64,000 nucleotides of DNA. Source: Moniliophthora roreri. Taxonomy: Eukaryota; Basidiomycota; Agaricomycetes; Agaricales; Marasmiaceae. Where the stretch lies: the NCBI GenBank assembly GCA_001466705.2, contig LATX02000112.1, forward strand, positions 496,001 to 560,000, written 5' to 3'. This document shows positions 11,168 to 21,796 of the stretch, piece after piece. Below the pieces are notes generated by a model. That model saw nothing but the letters and a program-made list of their open reading frames with translations, ran no database searches and was not told the DNA's origin. A program made the position numbers and the translations under genes. Position 1 is the stretch's first letter. Each line of letters starts with the position of its first letter.

Positions 11168-12534
11168 ATGGTATGTTACACGATTCCTCAATGATATGTG
11201 GAACTCATTTACTTCAGAAACCCATATTACTCCAAGGTTCATACAAGCCTCCCTGGAAATTTTCGCCGATTCTGACTCAAGAACAGGACATGAACGTTCT
11301 CTGACACAGATCAAGTTCAACCGGGAAGGGGACCTTTTATTTTCTTGCTCAAAAGATCACCGTATCAACGTTTGGTACACACAAAACGGAGAGCGATTGG
11401 GTACATATGATGGTCATAACGGGACAGTCTGGACAGTAGATGTCGATTGTGAGTAATCGTTTGGTCCTTGACGAATCAATCTCATTTTTGCCCGCACTCA
11501 GCGGAGTCAAAATACCTCGTTTCTGGTTCAGCCGATAATACTCTTCGACTTTGGGCAGTAGCCACCGGCAAATGCCTATACACATGGGAATTTCCTACTG
11601 CTGTCAAGCGGGTTTCCTTCAGCGAGGACGACAAGCAGGTAGTATGCATTACTGAGCAGCGTATGGGCCACCAGTGCGCTATCCGTGTGTTCAATATCAA
11701 CAGAAATGGAGATGGCACCAAACGTCCGTGGCTTGTCGATTGTACCTTCCCGTTGTACTCATTTTTCTTATTTCTACCAGAGCCAAAAGAGCCATTGCAC
11801 ATGTTCAATCCTATCGGCTCAAAAGCAACCGTCTGCGCATTCACTGCACAGCCTGGTATAATCATCACTGGACACGAATCTGGAAAGGTCGCACTATTCA
11901 ATGTCAAAAATGGGGAGGAAGTCGATAACAACGAGCGCGCACATAGTGATACCGTCACGGATCTACAGATGAGCCCCGATAGAACACATTGCGTCACAAG
12001 TAGTAAGGATAAATCTGCTAGGGTCCGTTCCATTCCTGATTATTTCGCGGCCAAAGCTGATGATTACTTTGCCTAGATACACGATACCAAGAGTCTTTTG
12101 GTCATCAAAACTTTTTCGACTGAAACCCCGCTCAACAGTGCTGCTCTCGCACCGAATAAGCCTTATGTCAGTTTCCTTAGAACCATCGGCTGTTTGCAAT
12201 ACTCATCCTTCCTTGTAGGTCCTTCTTGGAGGAGGTCAAGACGCCATGAGTGTCACAACGACTTCCCTGCGGCAAGGTAAATTCGAGACCCGGTTTTGGC
12301 ACAAAATCTTTGAAGAAGAGGTTGGACGAGTGAAAGGACACTTTGGTCCTATCAATACGTACGCTTCTTGCTCTTTGCCCCGATTCCTCCTAACATTTCC
12401 AATTTAGCCTCGCTCTTCACCCGAAGGGTACTTGCTATGCTTCCGGAGGAGAAGATGGTTTTATTCGCGTACATCACTTTGAGGAATCGTACTTCAAAGC
12501 GGAGCCGTATGGTGATTTGAAAGTAGAAGACTGA
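11168..12534 (+). CDS. TIF34: Eukaryotic translation initiation factor 3 subunit i
   Basis: Eight exons (11168-11170, 11218-11236, 11287-11448, 11502-11723, 11781-12022, 12077-12166, 12219-12358, 12408-12534) give 334 residues, close to yeast Tif34 (347). It is the seven-bladed WD40 subunit of eIF3, bound to eIF3b/g on the 40S ribosome during scanning. WD repeats are evident: [65 protein letters not shown] and a last blade [20 protein letters not shown]. The start codon forms an exon of three bases (ATG followed directly by GTATGT) and the next exon is 19 nt. No longer upstream start fits the conserved N-terminus. It is convergent with SMC6, 159 bp apart. Confidence 0.95.
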
Positions 12535-12693
12535 CGTTGTATTGATACTCGAGCTTGTCATATATATATTTACATCGTACGATACCGCAGTCTTCAGCTG
12601 AGAGTATGAACAAGAAAAACACGTAAGATATTGTTATGATGAGCATAGCATAGGCGGGTATAAAAATGACAGTGTTCGAGAGTGATGGACGAT

Positions 12694-15600
12694 CTAGGAC
12701 ATGGCCAAGATACCCTGATTACGTTCGGGATCAGTCATCCTGTGGACGCGGACGGTAGGGCCAATCGTGATGTTATTCATGTCTTGGGGCGTGATGAGGA
12801 CGTATTGCTTCTTGTCGGATTGATTGGCTGTGTCAATCTATATAGAGGAATGTTAGATCCCTAAACAGGTCGACATAAACTTGATACATACCATCATCTT
12901 CATGGATATACGACGATTGACGGCGTCCATGAACACGTCGAATTCATCTAAGGCCGAAAGATTAACAAGGTTTTCAAGGCAAGCGAGTTGATAAACCGCG
13001 CACCAAGACATCTCAGTGGGCATCCAATGGATTCCCAAAGCGATAACAATAGACAGATCGTAGAGAAGGATTTTTCACCTCCACTGAGGGCGTGAATTTC
13101 CTTGTCTCTTGCTTTCGAAACGGCTTGGTCTTCCGTTTGTACCTGAGAGGAACGTTTCATTCAATATGCGTATGGACAACGCAAAAGGAGAACTAACATG
13201 AAGGGTCAACGTCTCATCTTGATGGTTGAATTTGATGCTGCCAAAGTAACCACGCTGCGAGAGGTTGTACGAGAAAACTATCTTGCAACGAAGAGCGATG
13301 TGGCGACGGAACTCCTGCCATTTCTGCATACGAGTGGTCACTGATGATTTGAGAAGCTACGCGATATATCTCAGCACCGAAACCTCGTGGTAAGCAAAAG
13401 CCAGGGTTACCTTGTTCAAGGAGATCATCTGCGAGAGCTCCCTCTTCGCATCTTCCAACTTCTGTTTGGTCCGATTGACCTCGATGGTCATTTCTTCGAC
13501 AGTGTAACCTTGGCTGAAAGTTTCATCAGATTAGGATCCAAATCGCCTTGAGGCTGTAATAACGGACCGTTTCTCCCGCTCCTGAAGTGCTGTTTGTACT
13601 GATTTTATCTGTTTCTCGATATCCTCGGGTTCGCGGTTGGTTTCAACCCGCTCGCAGTATTGTTCGGCGCTCTTTGTCCATTCCTGTATGGCATTAGCAA
13701 TGACACCGCGAGTAGATTACAAGATACGTACTTCGAACTCCTCCTGAAGAGTTTTCATCGCTTCATTTTCCTTGTCAAGCTTCTGTTGTTCTTCGGCAAG
13801 CTTCGCCTCATAATGGCGGATGTCATGTTGGGCCTTCACTCGTTCTTCTGCACTGGCAGCAATCTTATCCTAATTCCCAGGAACAAATGAGTTTCAGACT
13901 AAACTCTTGAGGCTGCCGACTTACCACTATGATCTTTTTCTGTGCTGCAAAACCGTCAATTTGTTCCTTGACGTCGGAGGACCGCTTTAATAATTGTCTC
14001 ATCTTCTCTTCATATTCTTGCCTCTTCTGTTCAATTGAGGCAAATTGTTGCGTCAGTCCTGCCTTTTCTTCCTCGCATTCCTGACAGAGATGTCAGCTGT
14101 TATATTTGTTATTCACTGGAGAGAATACCGACCGCCTTGCATGCCTCGATTGTTGCAATATTTAGCGGAGTCTCGTTTTGCTTTTCTTCCTCCAAATTCT
14201 GCTGATCCTGTTTGGCTTTACGAAGCGCTTGATCGAGATTCCGATGCTTGTTCTAGTAAAAGGTAAGCCGAGAACAGGCACGCAAACTTCAACATGTTCT
14301 TACATTCGCTTGCTCAATCTCACGCTTCTTCTGAGCAAATTGATGTTTCAACGTCGTGACTTCATTGTTCAGAGGTTGGTAAGCATATTGGGCTTGAGCA
14401 AGTTCGCGTTCATATTTTCTACGAAAACATGAGCATATCGGCGCAATCAATGAAACATCTGCTTACGGTCGTTCAGATGCACCACCTTCAGTAAGAAGCA
14501 GGTCGAAGCTCTCTCCCCGACGACCAAAAGGGAGCGGGTTAGTGGCACCTCCGCCCTCCCTGAAGCAGAGTGAGAATTTTGTGAGCTAAACATGAAGCCT
14601 GACTTACGCAAATCTGCGGATATCGAACCCGTCGGCAGTCCACGCGTGTCCGGCGCGAGTTCTTGCCAGAATGACCTCGCCTTCTTTTCGAGTTGCGCCC
14701 AGGAACATGCGCTCGATCCCTCGTTGATTGATGAGAATACGTTCAACGTATGGGTCCGATATCTATAGGAGACATAAGCATCTGCGGATAACAGGGCTGA
14801 ATATGCCTACCTCGAGAGCTCGGAGCACAGTCAAAAGGTCGGGAGCTGGTTCACCAGAGCTATAATCAAAAAGGTCCTTTTCGTATATTATTATCATCGT
14901 ATTATCACTAGGAATGTTAGTATGAGCCTCTGTGACTTTAAAAGAGGACAATCACCTACTTCCGATGGTCGACAAGTACTTTCTTGAGTTGCAGGTGATC
15001 GCGGGCATCGGTGATGGCAAACGCTGTCAACAACCTACCAAGCTGGTTCCTCAGTAGCGGGGCCCATTTCTGTGGATCCCTACATTTAACGTGAAGGCCT
15101 AACGGTCCCAAAGGGCGATCTCCCTGCCAGCGCATGGTCTTAATCCTCTGAAGCACTGCCGGAATGTTGTTCCCGTAGGCTGAAAAGCGATCCTGTTGAG
15201 CCCGTTGACAACGATTGATCATATCTTGGCACCGCTCAATCTGGCTTTGTAGAGTTCTGAGCTCTTGTGCTTTGGCCTCTCCGGTGATCTTAATCGCCTC
15301 GGATTCAGCCTCCAGCGTACGAATGACTTCGGCTGCTTTTTTCCGATCTTCAATCAGTTTATCAACGGCTTCCCGCGCACTCTGCAGTTTGCATTCGTAC
15401 TCGTCTCGTTTTGCCTGAGTGTCTGAGGCCAAGCGCTTCTTTTCCTCCGCTATCTCCCTCTCAAATCCTTCAATCTGCACATTTAGGCCTTTGATGTCGT
15501 TGTTGATTGTTCCAATATTACTCTATTGACGAGGTGTCAGACTGCATTACGAGCAAGAACAAACAACATACTCGACACTCAGCAATGTCCCTTCGGACAT

Positions 15601-17203
15601 CTTGTAGCTCCGTCCTCAGAGCTTCGTGCTGCTCTTTGAGTTCATCCTGATCCCCAAAGTTCCTTAACTCTTCTTCGTATTGCGAGACCTTTGTATTAGC
15701 AGCTTCGAGCTTGGCCTAGTAGCTGAAGCTCAATACAGGGCGGCGGGTAGAGTAAGCCGGGCAACGCACCTTTGCAGTATCAAGATTTCCTTGAATCTTC
15801 GGTAACCTACGTTCTTGTTTTCCGGCATCCTCGATCTTCTTCCCCAGCTCCGCAGCCTTGACTGCGACATGAGACCATGCCAGCTCCTTCTTCAAGTCAT
15901 CGACGCGGCGCTTCTGTTCGCGGGCTTTTGAGGCCTCCTCGAACTTTAATGTAGCTTCCTTGAAAGCGGCCCGCAAGTCGGGAATTGCCTCTCTCTTGTG
16001 AGAAAGAACCTTGCTAGTGTTTGTAATGTTCTCGAGGCACTGCTCGTACTCGGTCGAAAGTTGGGATAGCTGCGTGCCACGGAGGAAGAACTGCGGATTG
16101 AATGAGCATAGCAATGGAATGTAACCCGACAGTAAACTAACCTTGTACTTGTCCGAGGGTGTCGATGCACTCAGGAACTGCCTTGCAGCATCTAAGCAGC
16201 CTGTAAACATCACTCTGGCACAGAATCAACTATCTCGCTCACCTTGCGTCAAGACATTCATGGGATTATCGACTTGGATATTCATATGATCGCAAATAGC
16301 AGCAAGCTCTTCCTTCTTGCTGCTAATTACGCGACCGTCCTTTGCGCGAATCTTCCAAGTAGAATTGCCAGTGCTCGTGAAACGCCTCGTAATGAGAATC
16401 GACTTCCCATATTCACTGGGCTTGTATGCCTCCTCGCCCTGGTTTTTCAATGAGATTGTGACTTCGGCCACCCTAATAGCTTTGGCGTAAGGTATTGCAT
16501 ACAGCACAAGTGAATTGAGGACTTACTGTTGACCTTCACGAATGAAAGCCTTCAAACCACTTCCTCGACCGGTTGAGTTGGTCTTTCCTCCGAGTGCAAC
16601 TGTGATGGCTGATAGAACAGCACTCTTGCCACCTGGTCGAACATCAGACGGGGATATTGGACTGACGAGCAGCAGATCACTCACTTCCATTATGACCTGA
16701 TTATTGCAAACCGCGTCAGTGGAAATTTATCACTTCCAAGTCACAACGACGCACCAATAATGAAATTGATATTAGGACCGAAGTTGAAGCTGAGAGATCT
16801 ATGACACATGAACTGGTACATTTCAATCGATTCGATGATTCCGTATTCAGCAACACCCTATTCCATCCGCGGTGAATAAGTGATAAGCGCAAAGACAAGA
16901 CGGGGTGCTCACTCCATAACCAGGCTTATTCCGTTTCGCCTCCATCCTCTCGGTCAATTCGGCTCCAAATCGTTCTTCGAACGCATCATCATCAACTGTC
17001 TCTGCCTGTTGCTGGATCTCCTCATCTTCCTCTCCTGAGACGTCGCTATCCTCGCGCGCTTTTCCCTTTCCTTTCCTTGCGCGTCGAGATTGAGTGGCGA
17101 CTGGTCCGTGATCTGCATCATCAATACGAGCACGCTTGGAAGTCGGAGACGCGTCATGGTCGCGTTCCTCGTCGGTGTCGGTGGCGACTCGACGTTTTGC
17201 CAT
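12694..17203 (-). CDS. SMC6: SMC6, structural maintenance of chromosomes protein 6
   Basis: A many-exon gene (about 18-20 short introns) coding for roughly 1,150 residues. SMC6 pairs with SMC5 in the nuclear Smc5/6 complex, an ATPase carrying the Nse2 SUMO ligase that resolves recombination structures. The N-terminus is basic and acidic low complexity with KRAR and KGKGKA signals, followed by [16 protein letters not shown], the Walker [15 protein letters not shown], then [20 protein letters not shown]. Long coiled coils flank a hinge (about 15,000-15,100; QWAPLLR...[13 protein letters not shown]). The C-terminal lobe has [20 protein letters not shown] (signature), [13 protein letters not shown] (Walker B) and the terminal ITPQDMNNI. 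The Walker A is split by two introns around a 12-nt exon at 16685-16696. Start chosen at MAKRRVATD; an in-frame upstream ATG at 17272 is less likely. Confidence 0.95.
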
Positions 17204-17659
17204 GTCGTGGAACGGGTTTGAGTTTGGCGGCGTTACTGTCACGTACACAAGTGACAGAAAACGCGCCCTCACGTGAGCAATTCTGTATGACTCATAACTC
17301 GAGAGCGCGTGCTGGGACCTTGCTTGTCAAGCCTTATTGACTGAAATGCTAGCCTTGAACGACTGCCTACGGACTGGAGTATGAAGACAGAAGTCCGGTG
17401 GAGACCGAAGCAGTGCATGGCCTTGTTTGGAATTATTTGTGATCAAAGCACTACAAGAGAGACCTTGACAAGCAAGTCAATCACTACTTTGTGCTTTGAC
17501 CATGACCACGATCATTGCATACCCAGAATACTTCTTCTTCTTTACCAAGTATGGCCAGAACAATGAATATTGACAGTTATCCTGGATACTTGTGGCTGAG
17601 TCCCAGCGAGGCAGTATAAATGAATTCATATCTCGACTTCATTTCAAAAATTTAATCAC
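17204..17659. other. SMC6 upstream region
   Basis: Promoter side of SMC6; no gene recognised. Normal CpG content on the left gives way to a CpG-poor sequence around 17.6 kb. Confidence 0.45.
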
Positions 17660-18498
17660 AAGGCTCGCCTCAAACATTCTCAATATCCTCCCTTTTGAGC
17701 TCTGGGAGTAGTGTTGGAAGTACACTTTGTTTGAAGATCTTTCTAGCCTTACTCTTGTCTGCTCCCTCTTCCACCAACTTCTCCCTAGAATCTATGAGGA
17801 CCTCTCAATGGAGGTTTTAGCACCTAATTGTGAAGGCAATGAGGAACCCTTGCTAAAGGTGAGCAAAATCTATAGGCCAGCTTTTCTCATTTATTCAGCA
17901 TTGCCAAACAATCAGTGCCTCGCAGAATTGGTTTATATGTTTGAGATTAGGATTGCCTACTATTCTGAACTTCATCCCCTTTATGATCCATTGGTGGCAT
18001 TATGGTGGGCTAGTCTACCAATTTCCTCAATATTATGAGCCTTACATTGGAGGACCTTTACTTTGATGCAATGAGTCACAAGCAACTAGCCTCCCTACAG
18101 CACTTGTCAACATCGAAACTACAGGACTGTCCCATAATCAAGCAGCTCATTTCACCCATCAAACTGCGAGTATTCAATCTCACTTGGGATGACCAAGTAT
18201 GCACCATATCTCGTCTCTCTCTCCAGACAGTATTGTCCATGTTGAATTGCATGGTGAGGACCCTGTTGCATTTGTCAAGCATCAAGTTGCAAATTCCCAG
18301 TTTCTGTGGCTGCAGCATTTCAGTGCCAATCTGGATTCCAAGTACAAGGAGATGTCATATCATACACTGTTCCAGATACTGCATGGCTGTCCCAAGCTTG
18401 AAGAGCTCATAGTGCTTGCTACATTGGATTATGCCTTCTTAGAGACCTACTGTTGCCACTCCCATCAATGTCAAATGCGCAAATTGCACAGCTTCTAG
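17660..18498 (+). pseudogene. Broken F-box-like gene
   Basis: A series of open stretches in different frames (17727-18038, 18035-18412, 18199-18498) reads like one F-box/leucine-rich protein of the kind expanded in Agaricomycetes. An ILPFELWE motif is followed after a stop and frame change by FEDLSSLTLVCSLFHQLLPRIYEDL, the usual F-box core, then repeats with LHGCPKLEELIVLATLDYAF. Stops and shifts break it, no splice sites restore it, and the sequence is strongly depleted in CpG, so I call it a pseudogene. It sits directly left of a MITE. Confidence 0.55.
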
Positions 18499-18533
18499 AG
18501 ACCTGCCCAACTTGTATCTGGAAGACTGGTTAA

Positions 18534-19022
18534 GAGCCTGTTCAGATAAAACCCCAGGTTCCCAGGTTCCAGGTTCCAGGTTCCACAGAGAGCTTGGGCT
18601 GGCCTTCCCACAGGCACTTCATCCAGTGCTTAGCCAGTGTCCTTCCAACACCTACCAAGTAAGTACTCATGTATGTTATAAAGCACCACATAGAATAACT
18701 TTTAGATCGTTTGAGTGTAGTATCATGCTCAAGAACTCATTTTGAAAGGTCTGTGAGGGAATTTCACAGTTGCCAACATAATTGTCATTACAATGTCATT
18801 AATTACAAGGACTACTACAACTCTTGTAGGGGTTTGAGAACTCTGAACACTTCTAAAAGTATCTATTGATGAAAGTACATCCCATGAAGAACCTGGTATG
18901 ATTTTTTGTGGCTACAGGACAAAAAATACTGCATTCCAAAGACAACACAGTATCTGGATGGCTGGCCCAGGCTCTCCATGCAACCTGGAACCTGGAACCT
19001 AGAGTTTTATCCAAACAGGCTC
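18534..19022. mobile_element. Non-autonomous PIF/Harbinger-like element (MITE)
   Basis: Long imperfect terminal inverted repeats of about 70 bp face each other: the left begins GAGCCTGTTCAGATAAAAC (18534) and the right ends GTTTTATCCAAACAGGCTC (19022). Both carry iterated GGTTCCA/TGGAACC motifs just inside. The element is 489 bp and is flanked on both sides by TAA (18531-18533 and 19023-19025), the 3-bp target duplication typical of PIF/Harbinger. The end GAGCCTGTTTGG-type is also typical of that superfamily. No transposase frame lies inside. Confidence 0.75.
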
Positions 19023-19025
19023 TAA

Positions 19026-19975
19026 GACTCTGTGCATCCTCATGGTGTAGTCTTACCAAAGCCAGTTTGAGGAACATTATGTCCTTGCAGCGATTCGAGC
19101 AGCTAAGAGATCCTCCACACCTGTAACCAGGCTTATCCTTCCATCCATCACACTCTCTTCTCAGGTTTTACCTACTGTTCATGACTACCTTCCTGATGTT
19201 TGCCATCTTAACATCTCACTGTACAACTGCAAGTATGACAACAAGGCAGGTCCAGAAGAGTCAGGCGACCTGATTCAGATGCAGAAGATATAGATAAGGA
19301 TTGGGGAAAGAAGGAATACTTACCTTCAAGCAGCCACCATCCTTTCTGCTAAAGATACCCTCATGCAAACAGTACCAAGCAGGAGCCTTTCTAATGATTG
19401 GCACTGCCCCTCACACTAAGTAATACCAACCAAGACTCTTCTCTCAGATCTCTACCAATGGTAAGCGCTTAAGCAGCCCCCCCCCTCTTCATTGCTCATG
19501 AGGACACTCACTGGCTGGCAAAAATACTGTTTGACAATATTTGTTTGCCCAACAACCTAGAAATGTTGATGACATTCAGATGCAAATGTAAACGCAAAGT
19601 GGAGTTCCTAGATGCACAGCATTTGTTGCAGTTAACTTAGCTTGCAATTGGTTGCTTGAGGATATCTGAAACTACATAAAATATTCATACTATGCAGAGA
19701 GGCCGAATGTCTGGGTGGCTTAGACCACATTCAAAATATGGTACTTGAATGCTATCGACACACAATTACATTATGATTTCCTTTGATCTTTTTTCTTCTT
19801 ACACCCAAATCAAAGAATTCTCAGGATGTCCCTTATGCCTTATGGTTTGTATGTGTTTCCCATTCCTGTAAACAATACCTTGTCTTTCTCTAGTCAGTCA
19901 TGTGCATGGCATCCTGTGCACACTAAGTATGTTGGACTAGGCCTGTACTTGTTGAAAGAGAACTTTCACACACCT
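19026..19975. other. CpG-poor repeat-like DNA without intact genes
   Basis: AT-rich, CpG-poor sequence with only short frames. Probably decayed mobile DNA, but I recognise no domain in it. Confidence 0.45.
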
Positions 19976-20090
19976 AACACCAGGCTCCTTCCCATCTGCT
20001 CTTATGCCTTACAAAATAAATCTTTAATCTGAGGGACGAGGGTAGATAATGCTGAACAGTGCCAAATAGTGCCAAATTGATGGATGACAT
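19976..20090 (+). repeat. Left arm of a long inverted repeat
   Basis: About 115 bases that pair with 20778-20893 in reverse orientation. Shared core includes GGCTCCTTCCCATC, CTTACAAAATAAATCTTTAA, CTGAGGG and TTGATGGATGAC. Differences between the arms are mostly TG or CA here where the right arm has CG. A partial third copy in inverse orientation lies at about 20104-20140. Confidence 0.7.
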
Positions 20091-20363
20091 ATATATATAT
20101 TTCTTGAACCTTATTTATTTTGTTAAGGCATAAGAGCAGCTGGCATAACTTGTGGGGACCTGTTTGGGTCTTGTTTGGCTACAGCCTCCCACACTGCCAA
20201 AAGTCTATGCTAGATTCTATTGTGAGATTGAGTGGGTGCTGCATTAGAGCTTCAAAACTTGGATTGTTGACTATGGTTTCTGGGCTGAAGATTATGATGT
20301 GATACTTCAACTTGAGAATGTTCTGTGGATGTGATAAGACTGTTTCTGGCCATATACTGTACC

Positions 20364-20708
20364 TCAAAACTCACCCAAAAACAATACATCATCTGTAATG
20401 TTTTTAGTGACTATAACAGCAGGCATCTTCAACTTCTCATTCAACTTATCAGCAAACTGAGACCCCAGAGTCTTCAGCAGCACAACAAGAATCATGACGC
20501 TCTTCTCTGTAAAGAGTAGAGGCATCCAGAAGGTCAAGGACTTGCCCATTCCAGTAGGTGCAATAGTTATTACATCGTTTCCCTCAAGTATACATGTAGA
20601 TCGGACAACACGCAACTGCCATATACATGGATGAACACTGATTCTATTCCTGACCGCTTCTTGGGCGTCTTGGTCCTTTTCCGGCATGGAGTGACATTGA
20701 GAAGCCAT
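20364..20708 (-). pseudogene. RecQ-like helicase fragment
   Basis: A 114-residue open frame with helicase motif I (VITIAPTGMGKSLTFWMPLL), preceded by a Q-motif-like WQLRVVRS and followed by a motif Ia-like VVLLKTLGSQFADKLNEKL. This is the start of a RecQ/DEAD-type superfamily 2 helicase; DEAH, motif III-VI and the RQC region are missing, and the frame ends about 85 residues after motif I. Such truncated RecQ copies are common repeats in Agaricomycete genomes. The piece lies between two inverted repeat arms. Whether the frame is expressed cannot be seen. Confidence 0.65.
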
Positions 20709-20777
20709 GAGGCCGTTCTAACACGCGTTTTGGCAGAAGCAGTCATGGCTGTGGAAAGCGGAGAGGCTGTGTCATCC

Positions 20778-20893
20778 ATCAATTCGGCATTGTTCGGCAT
20801 CATCCGTCCTCATTGACATCCCTCACCCTCAGATTAAAGATTTATTTTGTAAGGCGTAAGAGCGGATGGGAAGGAGCCTGACCTAACACCCAA
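20778..20893 (-). repeat. Right arm of a long inverted repeat
   Basis: Reverse-complement partner of 19976-20090, ending GGAAGGAGCCTGACC. It retains CpG sites that are TpG/CpA in the left arm. The two arms enclose the RecQ-like fragment. Confidence 0.7.
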
Positions 20894-20952
20894 TACGGCA
20901 ATTGCTTCTTAATTTTCTCTTGCCTCAACATCATCTTGAGCTGCTTTTGCTC

Positions 20953-21312
20953 ATGGGCCGTAGTGCCAAAGTGCATAAAAGAGTGGTTAGTCTGCCCCAA
21001 AAAAAACTCCTAGCCCATAAATCTCACCGAACCGCCCTGTCCATTCAGCAAAAGAAGAACAAAACGTCCATATCCTCGTTCAGCACTCCTGCGGCTTCTA
21101 ATGCTCCTTCACAAGCTCAACACCTACATGTTGCTAAGAAAAAGGCCAATCTGAAAGAAAAGGCTAAAGCAACAGCCACTGCCTCTCAATCAAAACGGAA
21201 AGAAGGCGGGCGTGTCCTTGGAGACGTAGATTACGTCTCTTTGATGATGGGTGGGCGAAGGAAGGCAAAGGAGGAGGCTGCGAAGCTGGCTGCTATGGAA
21301 GTAGAAGAGTGA
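20953..21312 (+). CDS. Small basic protein, possible ribosome-biogenesis factor
   Basis: Single exon of 119 residues if started at the ATG of MGRSAKVHKRVVSLPQKK; an upstream in-frame extension from 20902 is hydrophobic and unlikely. The protein is very basic (Lys/Arg/Ala/Gln-rich, KKKANLKEKAKA, SKRKEGG) and ends with a conserved-looking GDVDYVSLMMGGRRKAKEEA helix. The combination of a basic N-terminus and this C-terminal motif recalls small nucleolar or pre-60S factors of fungi (Alb1-like), but I cannot assign the family with certainty. It begins 60 bp from the right arm of the inverted repeat, so the repeat block abuts its promoter. Confidence 0.6.
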   Translation: MGRSAKVHKRVVSLPQKKLLAHKSHRTALSIQQKKNKTSISSFSTPAASNAPSQAQHLHVAKKKANLKEKAKATATASQSKRKEGGRVLGDVDYVSLMMGGRRKAKEEAAKLAAMEVEE

Positions 21313-21796
21313 ATGATAGATCAAAACACGGGTATCCTTAGGAAGAGGTGAGTAGTTTTTTTTCCGTGAACATTGACCTGAATGCCGACATCTGTGCTAG
21401 ATTTCCTAAGTTCACGATCTAGCGATTCACGTTGGCGTATGTCACACTGAGCTACAGTGCTCAAGACGATACCGTACAGGGCGCGAATCCTTGCAATGCC
21501 GTCGGACTGAAGGACCTTGTCGGTACACATTGCATGTTCTTCCATCCAGTTTCCCTCCATTGCATGGTATGCTACATATACAAGTACCGTCCTGCTTTAT
21601 GTGAACTATAAACTTGTTCCGCCTGGCCGGACGGATGGATAGTCTTTGAGTGAAAGAAAAAAGAGCCCTTATCAAAAGGAACACAAAAGCAAGCAATGAG
21701 AACGAATGGTAAAAGGACACAGATTCGACGCTATCGTACACAAAGATTTGTCCCAATGTCAATGGTCGTAGAATGAAGAGATTGTATGCATCGAAA
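21313..21796. other. Convergent 3' regions
   Basis: Lies between the ends of the small basic-protein gene (+) and the membrane-protein gene (-). Two minus frames (21321-21560, 21442-21762) have no recognisable content and are taken as UTR noise. Confidence 0.45.
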
